Shown piece after piece: positions 1-10,752 of a stretch of DNA of 64,000 nt (its first letter is position 1; each line of letters starts with the position of its first letter). The DNA is from Clavelina lepadiformis. Its lineage: Eukaryota; Chordata; Ascidiacea; Aplousobranchia; Clavelinidae. The notes under the pieces were generated by a model. The model saw only the letters and a list, made by a program, of their open reading frames with translations. It was not told the DNA's origin and searched no databases. Location of the stretch: assembly GCF_947623445.1 (NCBI RefSeq), contig NC_135241.1:9178501-9242500 (forward strand), in the 5' to 3' direction. Position numbers and translations under genes: made by a program.

Positions 1-2280
1 TGCATACTCTCAAACAGTTCAGCAAGAACTTCCTTAAAATGTTTTTATGTTGTGAAAATATACTTGCATTCCATGGTCAACTGCTGGCATGTTTCCATAT
101 CACCCATAATTAACTATTGTAAAAACACGTAACGCACTCGTGAAACCTATTTTTTTGCAAAGATATGTAGTATAGTGTTTGTCGTATACCTTGACTTTTT
201 CTGGGGTTCCCCAATGTCGCAGTCTTGCAATACTTAACGCTGCAGACTAAGCCATTTTAACTTTTAATCTTCGAATAAAGCAATGTCAGCAGACAACGGT
301 GGACGGTGTCTTGTAGGTTATTAGATTTTTTTCTATGACGGTTTCACTTTCATATTTTCTAACCCAGGCCTTCCCAAGCTGGGGGAGAAGAATTTTAGGG
401 TTGCAAATAGTACAACAATTTCACATTAAGTAGCTTAGGGTGACCAATCGTCATATATTTCAATGTGATATGACTGCTATATATTTGAATGTATGACATA
501 TATTGGCATAAAATGTTATATATTTCAAGACACTTAATTAAAGAGATCTGGCCAATTTGTGAAGGAAAGAGTGCAAAGAGGTTGCAGACTTTAGCAAATT
601 AATCCCCGGGCAATCCGCTTTTTTGAAAGAAAAGCAAATTTTTATGCATTCTACGCTGTTCTAGTAAGCCCATGCTATATTTCTTGCGCTTTCAATTTTT
701 TGCGATAATCTTTACACTGCGTCCATTGACAATGACTTCTGTTCTGCACCAAAGCATCCCATTAATTCTGATACATACCCGACTTTTACAAAATATTATT
801 TATTGATTTGAAGTGAAGTTAGTCACCCTAAAGTACTGCAGTTATTGAAACCAAAACATAACATTCACATACCTACTTTAACATTGCTATTGTGTGATAT
901 CGTGATTTCCTGATTTTGAATATAGACTACCTGATAGTAATCTCAAACCAACGGAATGCGTGTAGAAATAAGCTGTGAGAAATAAAGGTCTCTTCCTTCA
1001 TGCGTGTGACCCAGTTAAAAGTGTTTTATTTGCTTCTTCACCAACGATTTTTGATTGAAACATTTTTTTCAATAATATGTGGTGGTTAAGCAATTATGTA
1101 AATATGTTTTTTGAGAAAAGCTTATTTCAAATCCCCGAGCACCTGCCACTTGATACCTGTTATTTATCACGTCGCACAGTTCAACTCCTCATGTAGCCTA
1201 TAGCCCTATACACTATAAAAGCTTGCGCTTTTATCTGTGAATGGTAAAATAGAGATCGCTGACCGGATCTACGTCGGACTCGGTGAAAACGAACTCTTGT
1301 AAAACTGGTATAGAATGGTAGTTTTCAAGAAGCGACTCGCTTAATAATCTTGTGTTAAAACGTGTACATAATTTCAAATAAACGCCTGCATTTGTAAGCA
1401 TATACGTTGCAATCTATAGCCAACTGACAACCACAATGTTAGAGTAGTCTAACAGCACGCAAGAACTATAGACTTTGGTTTTTACCAGGTTAATCTAGTG
1501 AGGAGAAACCATTTGCGCCCCAACAACTTTTTCAGATTTACGTCAGTTCAAGGATAAAAATAAGTAAATAACCATATCATATATGCTCGAGTGTTGTGTA
1601 AGTAGTGGTGCACAACGGAAATAGAAGCAGTTGTTGCTTAGCCTAAATTGTTTATATGCTCTGGACAACCCATGCGCATTGGAAATATTTTGATAAAAAT
1701 GTAAAGTATTCTTAGTTGCGAATCAATCATTAGTTTGAATTACCAGCTTAATTTCAGTGGCGTATTGGAGGCGGATCGCCGTTCTCGCAAATTTTATGAC
1801 CACGAATTGCGATCCATTACTTTGCTTCATTTTATCCCCACTTATGTGTACATTTGGAATAAACTTTTGGATGCAATACCATACCTGCTTGACAGCGAAC
1901 CTGGAACCCCCACTTTTTTTAGGAATACACTACTGCTTGACCTATCAATAGTTATTAGACCTATAAATTCTTTGTTGGGCTCTTCATTTTTCTTCTGTTA
2001 TAAGTTATATCTGAACAAATAAAAATCGAATTATCTCTTTTAAAAGGGCACAGGAAGAAACTGGTCTCGTGACCTTGTTGCGAAATATTGTGTTATCTGA
2101 TTAACCAATCAGATGTAGCCAACACATAAATTTAGTCTACATAACGGTTACGTTCATAAGTAATCTAACATTTCAGAAGTTTATGTTAAAACTACGTTCA
2201 TTGCTGTGTAGAACGTCATAATCCAGCAAGGAGATAATGTATCATCTCTGCAAGTATTGAACTACTTTCTGCAAGACTCA
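1..2280. other. Gene-poor AT-rich stretch, nothing recognised
   Basis: I see no coding exon, RNA gene or transposon terminus here. The open frames around 1735-2022 are short, overlap each other in different frames and match no family I know. The stretch ends at the target-site duplication of the hAT element. Confidence 0.6.
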
Positions 2281-2288
2281 CTGTAGAG
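2281..2288. repeat. hAT target-site duplication, left copy (CTGTAGAG)
   Basis: CTGTAGAG directly precedes the left terminal inverted repeat and recurs exactly at 5119-5126 after the right one. Eight-base duplications are the hallmark of hAT insertion. Confidence 0.93.
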
Positions 2289-5118
2289 CAGAGTTGGATC
2301 AATTACTTTATTTCAGTTCAATTACAATTACTCCCTTACATGTTTCAATTACATTACAATTACAATTACTCCGTGCTAAAAATATCAAATTACAATTACA
2401 ATTATAATTACTGTTAAACATGTAATTGATTAATCATAAATTCAACTTCGGTAGAGAGGTGCTCTTTGAAAACCGTAGCGACGTAATTAGCAACAATCAC
2501 AAACTATTCATGTTTCATTCATGATACGTAGAATTCCCTTTAATTAAAAAAAACTCGAACGTTTTCGAATATTTCAACTATTCCTAATCATGAGTACTGA
2601 AAAATACAAACACAGAAAAAATTTTTAAGCGACTGTTAACAACCAAAAGTTTGAGCGACTGGCAACGACTAACAACGAATAGGCTACAACCACTACAAGA
2701 CAGGCAATGAAATGTAATCAAACGAATACACAAAGCTGATAGCGGTAAAGCGCCAGCGATAAGATGTGTAAAATTAAAATAAATGCAAAAGGAAAGAAGC
2801 TCCTGATAACTACAAATTACAAAATTTTGGTTCTCATTTACATTTTCACTTGCTCAAAAACTGTTGGATTGCATTTGATGAACATTAGGGTGCGAAAAGT
2901 TTCTGGCCCCAGTAAATTTCTTCTTGCCGTATAAAAGTTACCCGCAATTGAAAATATTCTTTCTGACGGGGCTGATGTTGCTGTTAGTCCCAAATAATCC
3001 TTGGCTAAACTAGAAAGCGTGGGAAGCTCTTCTGACTTCTTCTTCCAATACATTAGTGGGTCTTCATCGAAATGCATGGTTTCTACCCCCAAATAGCTGT
3101 CGACTTCACTTATTGAATTTCTCGGTCTTTTCTTTTTTAAGCCTTCTGCCATAAAGTTAAATAGCTTTGGCTTTTTTGCAGGGTTTTCATCCTCTGTGCT
3201 ACAACTCTCTTCGTCATCCTTGCCAAGTCTACTTGCCACATGAGTTTTTAGCAAACGTATTGCTTCTTTTTCAACGTCATCTTCAATCCAGCTGTTTTTA
3301 ACTCGTGGATCAAGAAGAGATGCAATTCTGTTGTCCGGAAAATTTATATATGGCAACAACCTTTTAGAAACAGAGTCTTTAAGATTAGCTGCCAGTTTCT
3401 GGCAATAGTGGAGATTTGAGTTTTTTAGTAGTTCCATTGCTTTCAGTAAGCCAAGCACTACCGGACAAATGCAAGAGGATGTTACAATATTTTCTCCTTC
3501 AATTTGCTGCATTGCTTCCTTGAAAGGCAGTAGCACACTCACGAGCTCACTCAATGCCAAATAATCTTGATTTGTTATTTTTTCCCGTGACTGGATCAAG
3601 GTGAGAGCCGCGTTAACTTCTTCGTGATCCTTTAAGACACTTTGCAACATAACAAGCTGCGAATTCCATCTTGTCACATTCTGTGCTCTTAACGTTATTT
3701 TTTTACGTTGCAAATAAGAGGTAGCATTTACAGATTTTCTTACTGAATTTACAATTTTGGCCACCTTTCCCAGCTGCTTCCCAACGTAAGACTTAGCAAA
3801 CTCCGAATGTTGCAGACAATCCTTAATACAAAGTTGTTGTGTATGAGCAAAACAGCTTACTCTTTCTGGTAAGTAAGTGAGAAGAGCATGTAAATCAGCA
3901 CCCTCCTCGGACATTTCTTGTTCAGGATCAGGATTCAACTGTTTCTCATTGTCCTCATTGATTTCTTCACCAGTTTTATGCAGTGTGAACTCAGGAAGGG
4001 AAACCTGAAATGCTTTTATCATGGAGGAAGCATTGTCTGACACAACCTTTTTTACTTTTGTTGTAAGTCTAAACTTTTCTATTACGTTGTCATAAGCCTC
4101 AGCAATATTTTCAGCTGTATGCCGTCCTAAAAATGAGTCCACTACCAGGACAAAGCTGCGTAGCTTCCATTCTGCATCAACAAAATGCATAGTGATGCCC
4201 AAGAAACTTGTCATGTTGCGGTTAGTCCAGAGATCAATTGTCAAGTAAACATTTGACAAACGTGCAATTTCACATCTCATCTCTTCTTCCATTTGCTGAA
4301 TAACCGTTGGTATAAGGGAATTTCTAAATGTGGAGCGGCTTGGTATTACATATCTTGGTTCAGCAGTCAACAACAGATTTCTGAATGTTTGACTATCTAC
4401 AATACTTAATGGTAACTGATCACAAGCTATTGATTTGAGTAGAGCTTTTGTTAATGCTTTTTGAGTGGCATCATATGAAGCAAATCGCTGGGAAGAAGAA
4501 GTTTGAAAAAATGACTTAATAGGTGGTTGACTCTGATCTACCTTTGTCTTCTTCGTGTTTTCCTGGTGTTTTCTTTTGAGGTTTCTATATTTAGGATAAA
4601 GATTGGGAGAACATCTCTTCAAATGCGTGATCAAGTTTGATGAAGCCTTGGTTGAATACTTGAATTTCTTTTTGCAATTGTTGCAGCAAGCCTCAGTACT
4701 GGTCAAAGATTTAAAAAACTCTGACAGTGGCGTAGGAAAGGGTTCAGCACAGGTTTCGGAAGAGTTTATTTGCTGTTCATCCATTTTTGAAATATTAAGA
4801 TTTAGACTATATTGTAATTTACTAAGTTTTCTGTTGCTGCTGAAGTATGGGAAGTAGTTTAGCATGGCTGAATTATCTAGTTAACGAGGCACGCATAGCA
4901 CACCTATGTAGTTAGGCTTAATTATTTTATGTTGTGCTTGTCAGGTCTCAATAACAATGTAATTGAAATTGTAATTAGGCAAAAATTTTATCAAATTACA
5001 ATTACAATTATAATTACACAAAATAAAAATGCTTCAATTACAATTACAATTACAATTACTTGAAAAATGTAATTAATTACATTCAGCTCAATTACAAATT
5101 ACAATTGATCCAACTCTG
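2289..5118 (-). mobile_element. Autonomous hAT DNA transposon, apparently intact
   Basis: This is a 2830-bp element. Its termini CAGAGTTGGATCAATT (2289-2304) and the exact reverse complement (5103-5118) form a perfect 16-bp inverted repeat, and a perfect 8-bp duplication CTGTAGAG lies outside both ends. The ends are rich in AATTAC/GTAATT motifs (about 2320-2430 and 4955-5110), as expected for subterminal transposase-binding repeats. The only gene is a 675-codon transposase on the minus strand with no internal stop. Perfect ends, a perfect duplication and an open frame together point to a recent insertion. Whether it is active cannot be judged from sequence. Confidence 0.92.
2838..4865 (-). 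CDS. hAT-family transposase with BED zinc finger
   Basis: A DNA transposase that would bind the element ends and catalyse cut-and-paste transposition. An N-terminal BED-type finger lies at about residues 60-90 (CNNC followed by HLKRC). It is followed by an RNase H-like core with DLWTN and VSDNASSM around the acidic residues, then CFAHTQQLCIKDCL and VTRWNS motifs. The C-terminal hAT dimerisation region contains LAKDYLGLTATSAPSERIFS near residues 625-645. The frame is uninterrupted over 675 codons, a usual length for the family. The first Met (4865) sits in a GCC-ATG context. A second Met at 4784, 27 codons in, has AAAATGG context and may be the real start, because the first 27 residues resemble no domain. 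No intron is needed. The flanking ends show it belongs to the transposon, not to a host gene. Confidence 0.93.
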   Translation of the reverse strand: MLNYFPYFSSNRKLSKLQYSLNLNISKMDEQQINSSETCAEPFPTPLSEFFKSLTSTEACCNNCKKKFKYSTKASSNLITHLKRCSPNLYPKYRNLKRKHQENTKKTKVDQSQPPIKSFFQTSSSQRFASYDATQKALTKALLKSIACDQLPLSIVDSQTFRNLLLTAEPRYVIPSRSTFRNSLIPTVIQQMEEEMRCEIARLSNVYLTIDLWTNRNMTSFLGITMHFVDAEWKLRSFVLVVDSFLGRHTAENIAEAYDNVIEKFRLTTKVKKVVSDNASSMIKAFQVSLPEFTLHKTGEEINEDNEKQLNPDPEQEMSEEGADLHALLTYLPERVSCFAHTQQLCIKDCLQHSEFAKSYVGKQLGKVAKIVNSVRKSVNATSYLQRKKITLRAQNVTRWNSQLVMLQSVLKDHEEVNAALTLIQSREKITNQDYLALSELVSVLLPFKEAMQQIEGENIVTSSCICPVVLGLLKAMELLKNSNLHYCQKLAANLKDSVSKRLLPYINFPDNRIASLLDPRVKNSWIEDDVEKEAIRLLKTHVASRLGKDDEESCSTEDENPAKKPKLFNFMAEGLKKKRPRNSISEVDSYLGVETMHFDEDPLMYWKKKSEELPTLSSLAKDYLGLTATSAPSERIFSIAGNFYTARRNLLGPETFRTLMFIKCNPTVFEQVKM

Positions 5119-5126
5119 CTGTAGAG
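5119..5126. repeat. hAT target-site duplication, right copy (CTGTAGAG)
   Basis: Exact copy of 2281-2288 immediately outside the right terminal inverted repeat. Confidence 0.93.
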
Positions 5127-5904
5127 TCGGCTCAGTGATATTACGTCATTTTAATGATAGGGAGAGAAGAACGCATCAAGATATGTTTGCAAAACACAGT
5201 CTAAATCTTGCACAATTAAATCACATACACATCTGACCTCACTTCTATGGTTAGCGCAATAAACCGTGGGTATCAATAACAAGAATACATGATGTCAATT
5301 TGAATTCGGCCAAACTGAAAAACGAGAAGCAGCATTTCAAGTTGAACCAAAAAGATAACGAGGCTGAACTAGCGTTATTACACCCTCGAGATAAAAGGTA
5401 TTGGCGAGAAACTTTCACTCCAGTAGTGTAACAGCGTCAAACCCCACTCAAAATCGTCGTATATTACTTTACCAACCATTTTCGGCAAGTAGTAACGCAA
5501 TTAGGTCGTGAAGACCACAAAATCATACTAGTTACAAATCTGCAAACTTTGAAAATCATCACTGTTTTAAGGAAGCCGCGCTTTTAAGAATATATTTTTA
5601 CCACAGGAGGTTATGACTATCCCGCATTCAAGTTCAGAAAATCATGCGCATGGTAACAATCCTATCAAGAACATTTCGTGCGACCAAGGTTTACAAATTT
5701 TTATTATTTGGCATAGAAAGCTCGTTCAAGTAAACTTTTATAATCCGTAATCTGTACCGACGTTATCATAACTCAGGGCAAGGCAGGCAGGTGTGGGGGT
5801 GGAGGCTAAGGAATGATGTTTTGGATTGACATAAAGCCAAAGGCTTTGATGGTTCGTTTAGTATTCCTTATGTCTATTTACTTTTTGACTCAGTTGCGTA
5901 CAGC
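5127..5904. other. Intergenic, nothing recognised
   Basis: I find no exon or transposon end. I looked here for the left end of the following ZBED-like hAT relic (a CAGTGGTTCTCAAAC-like terminus) and did not find one. Confidence 0.5.
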
Positions 5905-6090
5905 CATCTCTTCTAGTTTATTTAAGTCAACACAACGTTCACAAAGTCCAAATTATATACAGTATATAAAATGGATGTAAACAGAAAGTTAATGTTGCAT
6001 CTCTTCTAGTTTATTTAAGTCAACACAACGTTCACAAAGTCCAAGTTATATACAGTATATAAAATGAATGTAAACAGGAAGTTAATGTTG
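5905..6090 (+). repeat. 93-bp tandem duplication at the 5' end of the ZBED-like relic
   Basis: Two adjacent 93-bp units, 5905-5997 and 5998-6090, differ at only a few positions. Each contains a TATATACAGTATATAAAATG-like segment followed by a start codon and the codons for VNRKLMLH. The leader and start of the old transposase were therefore duplicated in tandem. Confidence 0.9.
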
Positions 6091-8127
6091 CATCCTATGC
6101 GTAAATCTGCGATTAAAGAAGACAGGCCTAAAAAGAAATCTCGGAAGTATAACGACAGTTATTTAGATTTTGGGTTCACATTTATCTTGCAAAATAGGGA
6201 GGAAAAACCACAGTGTGTCGTTAGCAGCAAGGTATTGGCCAGTGAGAGCATGTTACCTAATAAGCTTAAACGTTACTTAACATCATCACATCCGCAATTT
6301 GTAAATAAACCCAGGGATATTTTAGCTCGAAAATTAAATGAGCTAAAGGGCAAGTATCTTCCATTTCAAAATTTACGCAGCTACCATCAAAGGCTTTATG
6401 TTTATTAGCATCCTACCAAGTTGAGCACAGAATTGCTAAGTGTAAAAGGCCTCACACCATTGCTGAGGAACTAATACTGCCCGCTGCAATCGATCTTGTA
6501 AGTACGATGATAGGAGGAGCCGCCGAAAAGTTGGTACCGCTATCTAATGATACCATTTGTCTATGGATAGGTGACATGGCGGAGGACATCCAAGACCAAC
6601 TGATTAATGAAATGAAGTAGCTGCAATTAGATGAGGAAAATGATGGCAGTCCAGATGCATACCCGATTTGTTATGTTCGGTTGGTTGATTTCTCTAAGCA
6701 AAACTTGGTAGAAGAGCTACTAATTTGCACGCCTATTGAACTTGGATGCCGAGGAATTGATCTTTTCCATATAATCAACAATTGTATTTCAGCAAACAAC
6801 TTAGATTGGGAAAAGTGTGTCAGCATATGCACAGATGGTACCAAAGCTATGTAAGGCAGCTGTTGTGAACTGCTAAGTCTAATTGAAGAACGTGCAAAGT
6901 GCAAACATAGCAAAGTGGACGCATTGTATGATTCATCGCGAGGCGTTAGTTGTTCGAGAACTGAGTCCTGAACTTGGCAACACAGTTGAATTAATTACCA
7001 AATTTATTAATTTCATAACACGTCCATTGAAGTCAAGAGTTTTTGAAAAACTTTGTGCAGAGATGAATGCAGAGCATCAAAGTTTGCTGTTTTATTCTTC
7101 GTCCAGGTGACTTTCGCATGGAAAATCCCTTGAACGAGTCTATAAACTGCTGTATGAGCTTCAAGCTTTTTTGCAAGAAGAAAATAATCAACTTTCTGAT
7201 TGCCTAGCTCAGAAAGAATTTTCATTAAAATTGGCTTACTTGTGTGATATCTTCGCTAAATTGAATAAGCTGAATATTTCTATGCAAGGGCCGGATAAAA
7301 ATATGCTTGACGTTTCAGATAAAATTGGAGCGTTCATCTTGTAGGGTTGTAAAATAAGAACTAGGTGACATATTTTTAAATTTTTTTTTATCTCGTAAAA
7401 GAATTCATATGCAACTCACCTAAGAGACAACTTTTACAATCCAATGGTCAGTTCTTCGTAGCTAGAACGCGTATAATTTAAAAAAGAATCAAAGTGGGTC
7501 GACAATTTCCATTGTGAAGTATAGGCGATAGAAAGAATCTTGCCACCCAAAAAGATGGCGGCGGTAACTCAGCCGTCTTTGTGGAAAGACGATGTGGCAA
7601 ACGTGTCTGGAAGTTCCCAGTACTTTACTTTCTTGTCCAATTTAGTTGAGAAGAAAAGTATGATGCTGCCTTCAGATTTACGAAGCGTATTTTTGCAACA
7701 TTTATCCAAACTCGAGTCGAAATTTACAAAGTCCTTTCCAGAAAATTTATCAAGCTATGAATGGATTCGAGATCCTTTTGTCCAACCTACCCTATCGCCT
7801 TTTACTGAACAAGAAAAAGAAGATTAAATTGACCGAACCTATGATAATTCACTGAAAAGGAAGTTTAATTCTGCAAATCTGATAAATTTTTGCATCTCAT
7901 TGAATGACGAATATCCAGCTTTGGCGAAAAAAGCACTACGAATGATTATAATTATCCTTTTTGCTACATCGTATTTATGCAAAGCAGGATTTTCTGCCAT
8001 GGCCGTGGTTAAAACCAAACATCGACCATGAATAAATGTTGAGAGTGAAATGCGAGTGGCAATTTCACGAATTCTCCCAAGTTTCGATAAACATTGCGAA
8101 AGCAAGCAAGCCCAAACATCACACTAA
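6064..8127 (+). pseudogene. ZBED5/FAM200-like hAT transposase relic
   Basis: A decayed copy of the transposase family domesticated in vertebrates as ZBED5/FAM200. The first block (6064 to about 6370) carries YNDSYLDFGFT, KPQCVV and LKRYLTSSHP; the BED finger has lost a cysteine (CVVSS) and a histidine (KRYL). A frameshift near 6370 leads to LASYQVEHRIAKCK and PHTIAEELILPAA, with an in-frame stop at 6618-6620. Another stop lies near 6851. The next block (6883-7110) has HCMIHREALVVRELSPEL. It is followed after a stop by LSHGKSLERVYKLLYELQAF, then by a repeat arm at 7348-7571. The C-terminal half resumes with SLWKDD, SYEWIRDPF, SLNDEYPALAKKALR and ILFATSYLCKAGFSA, with stops near 7825 and 8028. 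A hAT-like right end, AAGTTTGAGAATCACTAG, lies at 8302-8319. At least four stops and two frame changes make it non-functional. Confidence 0.88.
7348..7571 (+). repeat. Solo arm of the long-TIR repeat family, inserted in the ZBED-like relic
   Basis: This segment closely matches 9583-9790 in the same orientation and 9057-9235 in reverse. Shared landmarks are the GTAAAAYAAGAACTAGGT start, TCTCGTAAAAGAATTCATATGCAA, CAATTTCCATTGTGAAGT, and the end CTTGCCACCCAAAAAGATGG followed by CGGCGGTAACTCAG. It splits the transposase reading between the motifs SDKIGAF and SLWKDD. No matching inverted arm is seen next to it, so it is a solo arm or a deletion product. Confidence 0.75.
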
Positions 8128-8319
8128 ATGACATTCTTTTTTATTCATATTTCATTTTTTGTTGTATCATATTTCTTTCTTTTTTCTTTTTTTGTTGTAT
8201 CAATAAATACAACTTTGATAATTAATAAGCATCTTTATAAGATTCTCACCGCTGGTGTGTCGCAAGTCCAGCAAACTTTTCCAAAGGCGTCGCAACGAAA
8301 AAAGTTTGAGAATCACTAG

Positions 8320-9044
8320 AAAACACAGAAATGATTACAAACACGCCAATTATATAAATTATTACAATTCACTATTACAATCGCCATACAAGCATCCCAC
8401 TTCTTGTGGTGGTCTTTGATCCTCTCTAATCTAATCATTTTTATTCTTTCAGTTTTTCAACACTACTTGCCATCTATTCACTTAGCCATATACAACGTTT
8501 ACATTATATTTGGCCTTATTAATAGTAAAACTGGCAATAAGAAGTAAGCAGTTTGTTTGTCTTTTAAAATCCAAGTCAAAATTGTCGAGGAAAAAGTCGA
8601 TTGTTCAGCGGACAACGTATTGCATGATAAAAGAGAAAGAAAAAAGCATAATTATGTGCGTCATTCAATACATGCAGTCATGAATCATTTTGATTACATC
8701 ATCACACAGAATGCTTTTTTCTATACTATTTTTTTTATTTAAGATGTCTATAGTTTAGCAAGCTTTCACCGTTATTTTTATCATTTCTTTCACTCGGACC
8801 AAGCATAACTTAGGTGCATGATAGTCTTGGTTGTCTGGCAATCTTCATTGAACTAAAACACCATTTACAAGTCTAGCAAATAGGCTAGGCCTAGGCATAA
8901 TGCTACCGCTAGCCTACATTTCATACTAAGAGCAACTGAAAGACTGTGGTCAACACTGATGTGAGAAAGGTATGGGGATATTTTAGTCATGAAAAGTGGG
9001 GGTTTGGGTCGATGGAATGGAGATTAGTTTTAGATTAATAGGCC
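8320..9044. other. Intergenic, one dispersed repeat copy
   Basis: I see no gene. Near 8980-9045 is one copy of a roughly 60-bp motif (TTTAGTCATGAAAAGTGGG ... GATTAGTTTTAGATTAATA) that recurs at 10568-10625 and 10690-10752. Confidence 0.45.
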
Positions 9045-9799
9045 TAGACCCTTGCGGAGTTACTGTCTGGGTGGCAAGATTTTTTCTATCTCCTACGGCT
9101 ACTTAACAAATGAAATTGTCGATCTGCTTTTGAATCTTTTTTAAATTACAAGCGTTCAAGCCTTTTGATTGTAAAGATTGTGTTCAGGTGAGTTGTATAT
9201 GAATTCCTTTACGCAATAAAAGAAAAATTTTGAAATTAGGCTATGTTGTGTAGTTTCTATATTAACGCAATGGTTTAAATCCTACGCACTTGTAGGATCT
9301 AAACCACTGGTAAATCCTACGCATTAGTTCGATATGAAGTCACGTTAAGTGGTCAGCGTAGCATGCAACCTAAAATGTGTAAGAGTTTGCATGTTATCTG
9401 TGGACGTTTAAATGTAATAATTCGGTTTGTATTTATTTCTATTTGATTATTATAAACTTTGCTTGGCATACCGATCAAATTTAGCCTGTGTAACACGCCG
9501 CAAATTACACGCAAACTCATATGCATTTTATTTCGCCTTCGCTGACCACATATCGGACAAGTCCAGTGTGTACGATAAACACTGTAAAACAAGAACTAGG
9601 TAAAATATTTTTAAATTTTTTTATCTCGTAAAAGAATTCATATGCAATTCACCTGAACGAAATTTTACAATCCAATAGCCAGAACGCTTGTAATTTAAAA
9701 AAGAATCAAAGCGGGTTGACAATTTCCATTGTGAAGTGTAGGTGATAGAAAAAATCTTGCCACCCAAAAAGATGGCGGCGGTAACTCAGAAAGGGTCTA
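9045..9799. mobile_element. Non-autonomous long-TIR element with TA target duplication
   Basis: The ends read TA-GACCCTT...AAGGGTC-TA and continue inward as imperfect inverted repeats of about 190 bp: left arm 9047-9235, right arm 9583-9797. Clear anchor pairs are GAGTTAC/GTAACTC, TGGGTGGCAAGATTTTTTC (9068-9086) with its reverse complement (9748-9766), and the TTTGAATCTTTTTTAAATTAC block with its mate. The right arm carries about ten extra bases (AAAGATGGCGGCGG) that the left lacks. The middle, about 350 bp, holds no transposase. This fits a TA-targeting MITE; the superfamily is not established. Confidence 0.75.
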
Positions 9800-10458
9800 T
9801 TTTGTAGGTGTAAGTAGCCTACTTGACTTCCTCACTTTCACAGTATTAGTGTTGTCCCCAGTGTTTGCGTATGGAAAAAAAGCGTTGTGAACCAAATAAG
9901 TCCAGTTCACAATGTAACTATCTGTTGTGAAGAGGGTCAAAAAACTACTTGTACACCGCAGTCTTTAAAATTTACTGTCTGATGCACAAAAAACTTACAT
10001 TCCATACTGGCCGGAGGCCGATAGTGGAAAGTGTGGCAACTGCACGCACGGGATTCACCAACATGCACGCTGAATATTTTACTCGTCATGCTTATTTTTA
10101 ATAATTAAACAAAGAAAAATGAGTGTTTTGAACGCCAATTTATTATAAAAAAACAAGAATTGATGCATCAATGCACGCCAAAATTTGCGTGTTTGTACGC
10201 ACGATTTCTCGTCGAAAGTTGCGGTACTTTCCAGTGGAGCCGGAGGTACATAGTAAAACCCAGGTCTGTCGGAAGTTCTTTAAAAACTATCCTAGCTTTG
10301 TTTATTTTTGGAATTCTCTTTGTAATTACAAAAACTGTTGCAATAAAAGACGAAGTGACTATTTCACCGACTTCCATCTACCGAAGTTACTGAATCACAA
10401 TATGGTGACTGGCAGATTTTTGCTCATAGGTTTATAATTCTCGCTTTAGATGTGGAGA

Positions 10459-10549
10459 AGATAGCAATGCGGGGATGTAGCGGTAAACGATAGGGCTCGT
10501 AAGCTGGAGGTTTCGGGTTCGAATCTTGCTAATGTTTGACTTTTTTTAT
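10459..10549 (+). repeat. tRNA-like SINE or tRNA pseudogene candidate
   Basis: An A-box-like TGTAGCGGTAAACG (about 10476-10489) is followed 30 bp later by GGTTCGAATCT (10516-10526), an almost perfect RNA polymerase III B box. A T-run begins at about 10542. The intervening segment does not fold into a convincing full cloverleaf, so a tRNA-derived SINE head is more likely than a functional tRNA. Confidence 0.5.
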
Positions 10550-10562
10550 TCAGATTTATTTT

Positions 10563-10752
10563 GATCTAATTTAGTCATGAGAGGTGAGAGTTTGGATCGG
10601 AGGGGATTAGTTTCATATTAATTAAGGCTTCGGAACAAAAACGTGATTTTAAGTTGAAAATTTAGCGTTAATTTCAATTCGCTGCCTAGCTTAGGAATTT
10701 ATTCATGAAAAGCGAGAGTTTGGTTCAAAGAGTTTTAGGTTAATTTACACTT
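10563..10752 (+). repeat. Two diverged copies of a ~60-bp dispersed motif
   Basis: 10568-10625 and 10690-10752 share the order TTYATGARARGYGAGAGTTTGG ... TTAG/TTTTAGGTTAAT and match 8980-9045. They are separated by about 120 bp. They may be the body of a short retroelement next to the tRNA-like head, but this is not shown. Confidence 0.45.

Noticed and set aside
9353..9592. Minus-strand frame with a CPICG motif suggesting a zinc finger
   Set aside because: It lies wholly inside the spacer and arm of the TA-flanked long-TIR element, has no second zinc-ligand pair with proper spacing, and no homology I recognise.
10160..10437. Overlapping frames on both strands, one with a hydrophobic segment like a membrane anchor
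   Set aside because: Three frames are open at once over the same bases, no family motif is seen and no splice-linked exons follow, so chance openness is more likely.
10459..10549. Functional tRNA gene
   Set aside because: A and B boxes are present, but I could not fold a proper acceptor stem and anticodon arm.
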